The notes beneath the pieces are model-generated. The model was not told where the DNA came from. It did no database searches and saw nothing but the letters and a program-made list of their open reading frames with translations. A stretch of DNA of 64,000 nt, taken from Massospora cicadina (lineage: Eukaryota > Entomophthoromycota > Entomophthoromycetes > Entomophthorales > Entomophthoraceae). A program made the translations under genes and the position numbers. Below are positions 1 to 12,095 of the stretch, piece after piece; position 1 is the stretch's first letter, and each line of letters starts with the position of its first letter. The stretch is taken from positions 47,781 to 111,780 of the forward strand of contig JAKSZP010009491.1 of the NCBI GenBank assembly GCA_022478985.1, in the 5' to 3' direction.

Positions 1-3000
1 CGATTCTTTCCTAATTGGTGACATGAACTGTTGGCTAACCTCACCAACAGACCGGTGGCCACCCTCACCCCACACCCCACAGGGTCATGTAGAACTACGC
101 GTTCTAAAAGCCACCCTTGGGTTAATGGATGCACTGCCATGACATACCCCACTGCTCGAAAACATGATGCGTCCCCACATCCACAACGGCCAATTAAGGT
201 CCATGACCCGCATTGACCTTATTCTAGCACCAGCGAAATTCCAACCCCACATCTCCCACTTCAAAACATCGAAAATGGAATTCTCCAACCACCGACTGGT
301 CTCGATAACATACCACTTACCCGTCACAGTTGCAAAGGCTCCACATTGGTGCAAAATCCGCCCCCCAGAGCTTGCGTCGCCAGGATTTTCCATGTGGGTG
401 GAAGAGGCAACTTTGGCAAAATCGTTTGTTGCACCATTTTGCGCGGACCCCATTTCCACATGGGCAACTTTCAAAAAAGACACCATCCGCCACTATCACC
501 ATCTCTCATCCAGACGCTCATGAGCCACATCAGCAGTTATATCACACACGCTGGCAGAATTGGCCCACTTGGAGTCCAACATTCCAGCCTCAGGATATAG
601 CCCTGCATGGGGCCAGAAGTGGGCAGAGGCAGCAGCCCACCTCAACGCACTTGAAAGGCAACACAAACATCAGGTTTGTGTCCAATACAGGGCCACATGC
701 ATCACTAAAGGCGACAAGTGCACTGCATACTTCTTCAAAAAAATTTTGCACCACGCCAGAGCGTGGCCTGCACACAGGTGTGAAGATCAGATAATTCTAT
801 TGTGGACACACCGGCCAAAGTGGCAATCAAAATGCAAAGATATTACTCCGAGTTATACTGAGCTGAACCAATTCAGCCAGCCGAAATGGCGGAATTTCTC
901 GACAGAGCTCATATCCGCACCATTTTCTGATACCCGAAATAATGAATTAATTACTCCAAACGAATTATGGACTACCATTCGTGGTGCGCCAAACCAAAAA
1001 TGCCCAGGCCCAGATGGCATTCCATATGAGTTCTACAAAAAATATTTTAAATACATATCCCCATTGCTGCTAGCCTCACTCAACCAAAGCCTGTTGGAAA
1101 TGCGCCTCCTACCAGGAGGACATGAGGCTTTTACAGTCACACTCTTCAAGAAAGGGGATAGGCTAGACTTAGCCAACTGACGCCCCATTTCTCTAACAAA
1201 CACAGACACCAAAATTTTAACAAAAATCATGGCTAACCGTTTAGGGACTGTAGCATCTGCCACCATCTCTCCAGAACAATTCAGTTTCATCCCCAGAAGG
1301 TCGATTTGGGATAACGTGCACTCTGTGGCTAATGTGTGCCAGTCCACAGCCTCTGGGGCACTTGTACACTTGGACCAACAAAAGGCCTATGATAGAGTAA
1401 ACTGGGAATACCTTAGGGCCTGCCTCCAACAATTCCGCCTACCTCCCCGCTTCATTAACTGGGTGATGCTGCTCACGGAATCTGCAACAATGGCTGTGCG
1501 CGGCCCAGGTTTCCTAACGAATGTAGTCCATCCTCAAAGGGGCCTGCGACAAGGGGACCCCCTGAGCCCACTCTTATACAACTTCAGCCTTGACCCACTA
1601 CTGCGAAATGTGAATGCCCAACTCACTGGGGTCCATGTGCCAGGCCAAACCCCAGTCAAGATGATGGCATTTGCAGATGATTGTGTGGTGGGGGTGTCTA
1701 ATAATAAAGATGCACGCGCGCTTGAAGCCCTCATCCAGGAATATTCCCGGGTAAGCAACGCGGCACTGAACGCCTCCAAAACCGAAATCATCCTCCTTGG
1801 TCAGTTTCAGAACTGCTGGGCCCCAGCAAGTAGTTCCCAACCCAGCCCAGCTGCTCACCCATGTCCACGCCTTACTAACTCAAAACACACCGCTCCACTG
1901 GTGCTCCCCTTTGTGCCGCGACCTACCATAGGACCGGTACGCCATCTGGGCGTGTGGTTGGAGGCAGGAGGATACGCGTCAGCAGTAATGGAGGGCCATA
2001 TACTGGACAACGTGACGAAGCGAATCGCCTCTCTCAGAGCCCACCCTACTACTCTCACTGGCAGGGTTGTTCTTGCCAACTCTATGCTCCTATCCAAAGT
2101 CTGGTTTGGAGCCCACGCCATCCCCTTCTCCCCAAGCTTCTTCAAATCCCTGTATGCTTTGCTACAAGGTTGGCTTTGGTCAGGCCGCCCTCCACCAGTA
2201 CGGCTAGAGGTCATGTTTGGCCCTCATCATCATGGTGGCATGGGCCTACTTGACTTCAAAGCCCATGCCGCCAAGATCCTAGGCACCTGGATTGTGGCCG
2301 TCACTGCTCCTACACTCCCATCCCAACACTGGTCCCGCGCGGCCCGCTCCAACTTCTCCTGAGCCTTGGGCCTCAATAATCCATCAAACCCCCACTCCCT
2401 GATGAAATACCTCGCATCACACACATCAGCCACAGGTCCTCACGGGACCAAAACCCATTACAAACGAATACTACTCTCCATGCGAAGCGCAGAATGGAGA
2501 ATTCGTATTAGTGGACATACAACCCAAAGAGGCCGCCCCTCTCCTCAGTTCACACAAGAGGTACAGGGGCTACCCATCCATGATGGCGTGATCCCCACTC
2601 GACCCCAAGTCCTATCCAGGGTGGACTACCTTGACATGATGGACATCCCTTATTCCACTGAGACCCAAAAGACTATCTGGAAATACGCACACCATCCTCT
2701 GTTGCAGCCTCAAGTCTGTTCCCATGTGTGGCGCTGCCTGAGGCGGGTGTATCGTACAGCTGAGCGCTCTAATGCTTTACACTCATCCTGTGTCGTGTGT
2801 GGCCAGTATGGAACGCTGTTTCACCGCCTGGAGAAGTGCCCCACCTCTAAAGTAATATGGCGCGAAGTCCAACGTCTGCTAGGCCAGGATCAAACACATC
2901 CCTTCAGTCTGTCAAGAGATATGTTTGCTTCATCAATGGCCTCCCCCCTCCCACCCTCCCTTTGTGCTCTGGTGGTTGCAATCGCCATGTGGACTATCCA

Positions 3001-3372
3001 CACGATTGTCTTGGATGCCATCACCGGATCCATCCCCACCCTCCCTGAAGCTGTCCACAGATTCTGGTCTCATTTGGTGGATCACTTTCAAGCGTGGATG
3101 TTTGGATATCTTCCACCACGTCGCCGGCAGCTGGTCTCCTCCTGGTTCCCAGTCTGGTTCATCAAATCAGACCCCTTCCTCCACACGTGCTCAATAGTGG
3201 CTACGCCCCCTACACACGTTCCCTCCCCTTCCCATAAGTGGCGTTCCCGCTGGCAACAAGAGATAGCATCGCTTCTCTGGGGTGCCTCACCTGGTACTGA
3301 GTTTTGTCTCGTCTGAGTCATATTCGGAAGTGTCCATCCCATGGTCGGCCTTCCCCGCAATAAATTTAAATT
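1..3372 (+). mobile_element. LINE copy A, 5' part cut off by the window edge
   Basis: Non-LTR retrotransposon of the APE-endonuclease type. It enters the window inside the endonuclease domain and ends at 3372 after a short 3' UTR whose last bases are an AATAAATTTAAA run. It is nearly identical, in inverted orientation, to the full-length copy at 22931-28208, which defines its end. No target-site duplication can be read because the 5' end is outside the window. The 3' terminal 40 bases resemble the tail of the SINE at 33838-34129 and of the X element at 40593-42513. Confidence 0.93.
2..3316 (+). pseudogene. LINE ORF2 (endonuclease - reverse transcriptase - zinc finger), partial and broken
   Basis: Encodes the LINE enzyme that nicks target DNA and reverse-transcribes element RNA at the nick. 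The window opens at the APE motif around LIGDMNCW (11-34), followed by the NHRLV form of the SDH motif near 285-303. The reverse transcriptase follows, with the block QQKAYDRVNWEYL near 1375-1413, RGLRQGDPLSPLLYN near 1537-1581 and the catalytic FADD at 1670-1681. A C-terminal zinc finger of the C-X2-C-X7-H-X4-C kind lies near 2785-2845. The whole region stays in one frame, interrupted by TGA stops at 140, 521, 1178 and 2360. The stops at 521 and 2360 are shared with the second copy; the stop at 140 is CGA there and the one at 1178 is TAG there. The clade is L1- or Tad1-like; I cannot decide which. Confidence 0.9.
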
Positions 3373-4109
3373 TATGTTTGCCAGTAACCGATGCTGAGGC
3401 TTTCCTTTAAGTTTTGCATTACAGATTTCAGTGGGTTTAGCCAATAATTAGTAGGTGAGCATAGGTTGCCAGATCATACCTTATTATACATAGCTGACTG
3501 ATAATATTGAAAGAAAGTATCTTTTGTTTGCGTTTCTTTCTTATTAATAAAGAGTATGCCTCTGGGGACCATCTAGTACTAAAAAAAAAGAGTATGCCTC
3601 TGGATATTTTAAAGTATAGTTTTAAAGATCCCAAGAATAGATGCTGAGTGAGTGCATCTAGATCTTTTGCACGCATATCTTCTTATTGTAGAAGCAGTGA
3701 GACACTGGATAATTAGAAGATACGACTTAAAGACTTAGGGAGTGGTTGGTGCTACCTCCCCCAACTAGAGCTACTTGGAAGCACAGCAAGGATTCATAAC
3801 TAACTGCTAACAACTTGTCAACGAGGGTTAAAGCTGTTACGTGCAGATTGAGTTGCAGGGGCTGATATCTAATATTGGTATGCCTCCCAGAAAAGTTGTT
3901 GATAGTTAGTTGGGAAGTTTCTACCACAAACTTGTAGCAAAAGGTTGCCAATGACAGTGAAAGAGCAAGGGTCAAAAGTCATCGTACCATTGTCCTGGCA
4001 CATTTTCAAAGAACCCAATGAAGTAAATTGCAAAATTCACAACATACAGTCTTATCTGGGCCAGGCCAACAAGCTGGCGCACATTTCATAATAAATAATG
4101 ACTGCTACT
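3373..4109. other. Non-coding gap between LINE copy A and a Ty3 relic
   Basis: I see no gene. The stretch has short open frames only and contains the phrase AGAGTATGCCTCTGG twice about 40 bases apart (near 3550 and 3588). It may include the ruined gag region or 5' LTR of the Ty3 relic that follows, but I cannot align it to anything else in the window. Confidence 0.5.
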
Positions 4110-4116
4110 ATTCTAA

Positions 4117-4311
4117 GTGTACTTACTGAGATACTTGTGTAGCAAATTTCAAATCAGAGCTATATTAGATAAAGGAGCTCTCATATACATTGGTTCAACT
4201 AAATTTGTCAAAACTGGGATTATTTTCAAATATAGACCATTGCAAAAAATATGGAATTGCAGGGCCCAACTCACCCACCTCACTAGGTGCCTACACCACG
4301 CTTCCCCTTAG
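4117..4311 (+). pseudogene. Protease fragment of E1
   Basis: The translation FQIRAILDKGALIYIG followed by STKFVK aligns with the protease of the element at 52157-57767 (IINRGTPINIVFTKLVK) and with the DSGSPMNVI active-site block of the element at 43989-52151. The aspartate is retained as LDKGA, but the canonical D-T/S-G is altered. Remnant only. Confidence 0.55.
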
Positions 4312-5099
4312 GTTTGTTTGTATTGTCACATTGGCCCCATCAATTTTCCTACTAAACACCCATTATAACATCCTCATTAGAATCTCCTTAATAAAGATGT
4401 ATGGAGTCAAAACTAATTTTGTAGTAAAAATCTGGCAATTTTCAGCTAGAACCTTCCAATGTACTTATCGGCATGGAGACCAGAGGACAGAGAAAAGAGC
4501 TCTGCTGTTTGTAAATCTGGCCTTTGAAACGGAGTCATACCCATTTGGTATTAAAAAGGGTGTTCATACTTGATATCTACTGCAACAAATTTTTAAATTA
4601 TGAGGCATTCTTCCGAAAGCTTTCTGATAATTGACTAATCTGCCTGGCCATCATACATGGCAAACATGGACAACGACCTGAAGATCCTATCAGGTTTATA
4701 TAGCAAAGTTTTGGCCTCCTTTAATTTCTCCCAATTGAATCAATCATAGAGTAGGGGCTCATTCTCATATATCATGGGGAGATTAGCATATTATTAGCTA
4801 GCCTCCACCAGCATCTGATTTCATGTGAGATGTCACCAAATTTTCGCCTTCATACACATCCTACTGACAGAAGAGATGAATGAAGTACAAGAGTTTGGGT
4901 AAATGGAGGAGCTTGGGTTGGAATAATAATTTGCAAGGCCATTTGCTCAATCATACCTCACAACTCCCTTGTTAGCCTGTTGGAGATTGAAAATATCAAG
5001 CAATGGCTCTATAACAAAAACCACAAACAATTTTACAACAGATAACTTTGAATTAAGATGTGATGAGGACATGTTGCACCACATCAACATTGAAAACCA

Positions 5100-5832
5100 C
5101 CCACTGATCCAACTTCTCCCCATCTGTCAGTCCAAGATGGCAGATGAAGTTTTCAACAAAGAGATCAACCAGCTGGTGCAGAGATGAATGCTAGTACCAT
5201 CAAAGAGTCTATGGGCGTCACCACTCTTTTAAGTAAAAAAAGCTGATAGATCCAGTTGAGTGATAATTAATTATGGCGTCTCAACAAAATAACAAAAAAG
5301 GATTACTATCCCCTTCTGCAGATCAATGACGTGCAAGATCAGCTTAGCGGAGCTAAATATTCCTCCGCCATGGAAGTGATCTCTGGCTATTTGCAGATAG
5401 AGCTGACTCAAAGAGATCAAGAATAATGCGCTATTATAATGATGCAAGGGCTGTTCCAACCCACGAAAATGCCATAAGGTCTATGAAATTCCCCTGAAAC
5501 ATGCCAACAGTCCTGGACAGAATACTGGGCGATCTTAAGTTTTTGTGTGTATTGGTTTATCTAGATAATACAATAGCTCTTGAGGATGTATTGCGAACAT
5601 TTGCAGCACTTAAAGGAAGTTTTTGCCAGCTTTCCACAACAATTTGAATATAAAGCCCAGAAAATACAACTCCTTCAGAGAACAGCTCAAGTACTTGAGC
5701 TTTGTTATTGATAAAAGGGACATATGGCCCCAGCCGGCTAAAGTGGAGGCCATCAAGAATATGAGGACGCTGGCCAGAAAGCGGGACATCCTGGGTTTCT
5801 TTGGGATGGTCAGCTACTATGGCAGTTCATAG
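5100..5832 (+). pseudogene. Reverse transcriptase fragments of E1
   Basis: The frame around 5140-5210 reads NKEINQLVQR then MLVPSKSLWASP, the conserved block just before the Ty3 reverse transcriptase. The next block (about 5270-5430) reads NKITKKDYYPLLQINDV and then AKYSSAMEVISGYLQIEL, where the catalytic aspartate of the usual DLxSGYxQ motif has become glutamate. A connector block with WPQPAKVEAIKNM and FFGMVSYYGS lies at 5720-5830. Several stops and frameshifts separate them. Confidence 0.75.
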
Positions 5833-6142
5833 AGAATTTTAGTAAGATAGGGGAGCCGCTTTGCCATCTATTGAAGAATTATACCCAACTCAAATGGACA
5901 CCAAATTTTCAGCTGACGTTCAACTGACTCTGCAACTGACTCTCTTTGGCACCAATATTAACTTATCCAAATTTTAATAAACCATTTGTGATCCAGATGA
6001 ACGCATCCCTTACCACAGTAGGGGCAAGTTATCCCAGCTTGACAATGAAAGGGTGTAACATCCTGTAGCATAATGCAGTCAAATGATAGATGTAGAAAAT
6101 TGGAATTAACCGTCAATAATAAAGAATGTCTAGTGGTGATTT

Positions 6143-6370
6143 ATGCCTGAAAGCAGATTAAGGGTCTACGTCCACGGAGTGCCCTTCAAGGCGGTAATTG
6201 ACCATTCCTCGCTTAGATGGCAGAAGAACCTCAAGGAGCCGGAGGGGCGCCTAGCTTACTGGGCACTGGAGTTTCAGGCATACAACTTTAAGATTCAACA
6301 TTGGCCTGGAGTCAAACATCAAAACGCCAAAGGACTATCTAGGCTACCTGCCATCATATTGACCCATTAA
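6143..6370 (+). pseudogene. RNase H end fragment of E1
   Basis: A 75-codon open stretch reads VDHSSL-type sequence (AVIDHSSLRWQ), then LAYWALEFQAYNF and HWPGVKHQNAKGLSRLP. This is the conserved last part of Ty3 RNase H, including the final aspartate position (usually NxxADxLSR), here N-A-K-G, so the active-site residue is lost. It is followed by about 1.2 kb with only short open frames before the integrase remnant. Confidence 0.75.
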
Positions 6371-7649
6371 TTAGTGGAAGTCCTTTATACAAAATGTTGA
6401 GAAAGGACTATGTTAATGAACCTGAAGAAGTATAGTGCTCCCTAGACTGACTGATGAGGAACACCGCCATCAGAGACGGGAAACTTCTTAAATTAATAAG
6501 AGACCATGTGTGAAGTTCCAAGGATAGCTCTCTGATAATTAAAATCCTGCATGCTAAACCAGGAAGATGTTCAGCCAATAAATCCTCAATTTTGCCAGTG
6601 GCTTACAGTACTCTGATCGTTCAGAAACTCACTAGGCTTATTGAAGATGCCCTGACTCTTCTGGTTGACTTCAGGCTCAATATTTTCCTCATAATTGGGA
6701 ACAACTTCCAAGGTAGGGATAGATACAAGCTGGGGATTTAATACTTACATCTTGTCAACACTTCTCCAAAGAAAAGATTCAGATGAGAAAACTGGGAAAG
6801 AGATGAAATAAAATATCTTTTATTAGAAGGTATTTATTTGATAATCAGTCACTAGGCCAGGAGCTGGTAGTTGTACCTCTAGGGCATCTTCTGGCCACAT
6901 TCGAGCACAAAATTTCAACAGATATTTTACCATCTCAGTTTGGCCCTTGAACTGATCTGACAGAGTGCTATTATTAGGTTTATTGGTGGCAAAATACTCT
7001 CAAAATTGAGAGAATTTCAGGGACAAAAATTTCAATAAAAACATTCAAAATTATACTAGGATCTTCTGGATTTGAGTTTCAACATACTGCTTAAAAAATA
7101 CACCTTCTTTGAAATTATTGCATCAATTATAGTAGACGTACCCCTAATCATAAAGTTGGAAGGCCTCTCTCTCAATAGCACTAGGTACTTCCTTTTTGGC
7201 TGTACATGTGCAAGTGCTATCATGCCAATTTTGCGGATCAGCATACAAATTTCGCCCTATGGCGGAAAGATGATTAAGTTATCATTTGTCTGATTGTCCA
7301 TGGTACTTTTAAACGTTAACTTTGGATCAGTCCTGAACAATTTTGTATACTTGATGTTAGATATTGTTTCTGATAATTGGGACCAATTGCTGATACTTGA
7401 TGCAGTGATAATCAGCCATAATGTTCAAGCATCTTCAGCCCAGGCTTTTTGATAAAGTATTTGATTGAATTGTTGTTGAGATATTTGGCCTAAGCCGTGT
7501 AATTGCAATAGGCTTTGAGGTGAGAGTCAAGGTATTAGCTCGAGCATTGGGAGGATAATTGGCCCAATCTGATGGTTGTTAAAAAGTTTATATTAAGTCA
7601 ACCACCAGAATCTGACACCGTGAGTATATTATATTGTGACCTTCCAAAC

Positions 7650-8360
7650 ATATGGATCTGATCATCAAGTCTCACAAAGCCATGTCCCATGGAGGATTCA
7701 GAAAGACGTACAAGCAACTAAAACAGCACTTCTACTGGGATTCAATGCATATAAATATCCATGAAGCTCTCAACTGCTTCAGAGAATGTCAAGTGGAAGT
7801 TCTGTATTAGAAAATCTCCTTGTATTAACTGTTCAAACTGATTTTTGTATTCCACCCTGTGTTGATCAACGTTATAAACCACTAACTGCCAGCAGAGGTA
7901 ATATAAGTACTTTGCGGTATCCATTGACCATCTTACAAAATGGGTGAAGGCAAGCTGATTAAAGACCTGGGGCAGTGACAATCGCCAAATTTATTTTATA
8001 GAACATCATTTACAAACACGTGTGTCCTAAATTTCTTATGATGGACAATGGAACTATCTTCATTTCCATTTAGTTGCCAAGCTTAATGATTTAATGAGGA
8101 TCTGAGGGGTTATTTCAACGCCAGATCACCCCAAACCCAAGGGTATGGTGGAATGGGTCAATATTATCTAAGTTGTTATCATATAGAAATTGGCGTCAGG
8201 AAAACTGTTCAGTAAGAACCTCAGTTTGCCTTCCACTGTGTTTGCTTACAACATCACAATCCACTTATCCACAGGAAGATCACCATTTAATCTCTTATAA
8301 TGGTGGCAACCTGCATTACCTTCAACCTTATACTCCTGTGTCCATGGGAAAGGAATGAAC
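7650..8360 (+). pseudogene. Integrase remnant of E1
   Basis: Fragments in shifting frames match Ty3 integrase. Near 7675-7780 HKAMSHGGFRKTYKQLKQHF resembles the H-H half of the HHCC zinc domain, followed by FRECQ. Near 8115-8160 a block equivalent to TPDHPKPKGMVEWVN holds the last catalytic glutamate region. The core between them is full of stops. Confidence 0.65.
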
Positions 8361-8795
8361 CCCAGTTGATATTTTTGCAAACCTTGTTTAAACGTTGATC
8401 AACCTCCAAACTGAGGCCTACTCAAGCGTGATGGCCTGGAAAATGAGATACAGAGAGTGCAACAACCAAAACTGCCATCCCATGCCCTGCTTCAGCATAG
8501 GGGAGTGAGTTCTTAACTATGACAACTATGGGTTTGGCAGGACAAATAAGATTGAAACTCTCTGGAAAAGACTTTTTGAGGTCATAACAATTTTGACCAA
8601 TATGTAAATAATCAAAACCCCGCCAAAGGGCATGTTGTCAACTGAGTTCATGCTAAATTCCTGAACAAATTAAAACAGGGCATTGAACCATCAGCTCATG
8701 CTAACCAATAATTTTACCACTAGCTGTAGAAATTAGTCAATCCCCTATTATAGGTCAATTGGGGAAATGTTGTGATTAGGGGTTTTGACCAACCA

Positions 8796-10017
8796 TGTCA
8801 GGGTGGCGGCAAGCTGAGTTTAGACTGGCCTGAAAGTCTGGATGTCGGAACACCCAAATGGCAAGACCAAATGCCAGAGGTACTGCTGCTTGGATGACGT
8901 TTATTTAAGCAGAAAGATATTTTGCCATCAAGCGCCAATGTGTCACAAATATGAATATAAACCTGGTAACAAACCAGGCTATCATGGCCCCTGGGCCTGC
9001 GGGTTTGGGAGCTGGGAAAATAGGATTGGTTTGGGGTTTTGAACTCTATCATAGTAAAATGATGAATTTTCGAAATAAGATTTTATTGGAATATAAAGTA
9101 GAAAGTCAACCATCACTTTCTTCATTGTTATGACTGCTTAAATAGACTATTGATTCGGGCAATAGCTTAGAAAGACTTGGGATCAGGGCCCTCAAAATTC
9201 AACCTAGTTTGGTGAACTTTGAGTGAGGGGAAAAAATTAAATTAATCTGAATGACTTCAAAAGAGTTGGCGGTGGGCTGAGTCATTGTCAGTTTAACCTC
9301 AGATGCTTTAATTGCAGTTTCACCACATTTTAATGGTTAGTGTTACAGCGTCTACCCCCAACGGGCAACAGGAACCTCCCAAGGCCACCCCACATAGGGC
9401 AGTCTTAAGAGTTCAGGAACGGGTTTGGGATACCCAACCCACCCACATCCAGTCACTTTGGTGTCTGTTCATCCAAGAAAGATGCAATAAATGATAATCC
9501 TAATTTTGAGGGGAGAGTTCTAGGCTAACAGCAACATTTGACAATGGAGGTACATGCCTGTTGGGCTTTGTCCCCAATGTTTTTGAAGCAGGTTTTGAAC
9601 TGATGACATTTCTTAATGGGCCAAAGCCACTGGTGAGTTTTGCCAAGAATTTGACACTTGATTCCCCATTTACTGAATGTGCAAGACCATCGGGCTTTGT
9701 TTCTGAGGGTTTAAGGCTTCCAACCTTTATTTTATATATCAGTGCTGTTGACTTCATAAGATCCTTTTGGACCATGGGGTGGTGGCTTCCAATTATTTTG
9801 GTGCATATTTCTCAATTTTCTATAATAATTTGATGGAGGCAATTGTGGGGACAGGTGGCATAATCTTCAAGGAGAGAGCTGTTACCCATTGCTCATCTAC
9901 CACATGGGTAAGATCACCCTGTGAGACAAGAGAGACAGCTGCCCTTTTTGGACCCTTTTTGTTGGGAACGGAAACACCACCTGGTCCAGGCATAGGGGAT
10001 GCTCCCCCAGACTTACA
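8796..10017 (-). mobile_element. Solo LTR S1 of the chromodomain-Ty3 LTR superfamily
   Basis: A 1222-bp LTR without internal region. Read on the minus strand it starts TGTAAGTC and ends TGACA. It is flanked by a perfect 5-bp duplication AACCA (8791-8795 and 10018-10022), which proves insertion followed by LTR-LTR recombination. It contains the conserved LTR reading frame described separately. Confidence 0.93.
9500..10017 (-). pseudogene. LTR-encoded reading frame in S1
   Basis: The minus strand first reads PNKKGPKRAAVSLVSQG, then DLTHVVDEQWVTALSL (about 9840-9960), and after a stop continues in a 91-codon open stretch (9500-9775) with TSGFGPLRNVISSKPASK. The first block is shared by the LTRs at 14528, 20419, 35484, 57768 and 62625. 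The second block is shared at protein level with the solo LTR at 21901-22550 (TSGIEPLRND). Function unknown; no domain recognised. Confidence 0.6.
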
Positions 10018-12095
10018 AACCATCTGAGATTAACTACAGCACTTATATCCAAAATGACCTATAGACCTCACCATGAACCTTTTCCCACTTCTTTTATCCC
10101 TCAGCAGATTGATTCATTGGTCCGCCATCATAATTTGCTATCATTTTCTGACCCCAAATTTAAGCATTTACAAATTAATAACATATGATCTTGTCTTCTG
10201 ATGGATCTGATACTATCAAATTGTTTCCTGAATGCCCCATCTCCCATCCCCATTTATATTCTCATCAAACGATAGTTATCATAATCATCCAGTAAAACCT
10301 GCTATTAACATTCCAGCTGATTATGAAGAGTTACAAGAATTATCAAGCTGATTCTGCCACAAATGATCCTACCAACCAATATCCATCCTTCTCTATAGAT
10401 GTATCCAACCTCAGTACATACCCTTAAAATGATGATAGCAGCCTATGAGTGGACCAAAAATGGGAAATGTAGGAAAATTTGGGTATCGTAGAGAAGGCTG
10501 ACACACGGACTATCTCCCAGGAGGCCTTAGTGTATATATTGAAAGGGCCACAGATTAGAATTAGGAGTAACTTTCCAGTACACATTCTGATATTAATTTC
10601 AATCAGCAAACTTTTAGTTTACGCTCATGACAATGGATCTCCATCACTGGAAGTACACACCAAGACTATGGAGGATTTGGAAAGTTAAAATTAAAAAGGC
10701 GTACTTTTATATCAAGTCTTACACACATTTTAGGTTATACTGTCTTCATACAATCATACCTACTTGAGTGCAACAATACCTGTGCAGATTTTAGCCAGTT
10801 GTAATACCAATTGCAACACCTCATTTTAACATGGCTCTCATCGTGGGTCAAGGTAGAAGCTGTTGTGGACTTTTCCAAGTTCATCAAGAAATTACACCAG
10901 GAGGCCAATATCAATTAGGTGCCACCATGAAGACTTACAAGGATAATTCTGTAGGAAAGTGAAGGGTAGGTCCTGGTTATAAGAATGGGAATCTTGTGAT
11001 GCCTGACCCCAAAAATATCTTGATAAAAAGATATGCAAAAACTGGGACCCCAAAGGATAGGACTCTACTGAAATGTCAGAAGATTGGGTCATGCTTCCTA
11101 CTAATTGAATCTTATGCCAAAGTTATGGAACTTTGCTACATTATAAAAGAAGTACGTTGATCTTATTTGTGGTCCCTCGCCTGAAACCATGTAGTCATGC
11201 CTGGTTGATGAGCACCTGAATGATAAAGTAGAGGCTATCATAGCTTTCCATTATGTAAAAGAAGGCTTATGTATTTTGTATCATGGAAAGGTTTTACACC
11301 TTGGAGAATAACTGGGTTCCAGAACATAACTGTAATCATGCGCATAACCTCATTGATACCTTCCACAAGTCCTTTTCTTCCACTGACGGCTTTAAGGCAA
11401 TTTCAGCTATTGTCACCATAAATTTACCTCCTTCCCGCAAGAAATGTCTTTAGCTAATGCCTCTGAAGGAAGGGTATTCCTTCAGAAGCTGGAGGGTAAT
11501 GTCATGACCTATAGCATAATTACTGGAGTATATTGCAAGGATAAGGAAGTAATAATAAAGGCTAAGGATGGCACTAGCTTTCCTGACTTGAAACGTAACT
11601 TAAAACAATTCTGGGTAGAAGCCAAATATACCCATTTTGGTGCCAAGAACTTACTTGATGCAGTAAAAAGTGTCACATTTATAGCCTTCTAGATTATGTG
11701 TTATATTACCCAGAAAATGGTTCATTACTTTTAGTATTATAATGAGAATTGGAACAACATTTTATGCATGATATTATAAAAAGAGATATATGGCTAAAAT
11801 CTAGAACCTAAGTTTGGCCATATGTCAGCTATAGCATTACCATCAATAGTAGTCTCTATTTATTGGTTCATGTGGCTTAGTGCCTCGTCAAAAAACTATG
11901 TATCATCCCCTGAATTCCTTATAGTAATTTCTGATAGAATATTTTTTCCATTAGTCAAATACCTATTTTAATAAAAGTACTATTGAACATTATTTTTTAA
12001 ACCTTTGAGCTGGCCTTGCTGTAACCTTCTCAAGGAGGTCTCCAATTATATAGGCCATATTAAAATCTTAATTATATCTGCATATGATCTTTCTT
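10018..12095. other. Unassigned region without recognisable gene
   Basis: About 2 kb of AT-rich sequence with short open frames. The longest is 11444-11692, plus strand, 82 codons, beginning MSLANASEGRVFLQKLEG; I do not recognise it. No repeat of this stretch was found elsewhere in the window, no LTR termini, and no splice-site pattern that builds a longer frame. It could be the remainder of an old element lying between E1 and X1. Confidence 0.4.

Larger units (their letters stand above)
4110..8700 (+). mobile_element. Ty3-type LTR retrotransposon relic E1
   Basis: Old, heavily mutated element recognised by the order protease, reverse transcriptase, RNase H, integrase, each in fragments. Its domains are closest in the window to those of the elements at 43989-52151 and 52157-57767, so the three belong to one lineage without a recognisable chromodomain. 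Ends are approximate; LTRs could not be delimited. Confidence 0.8.
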
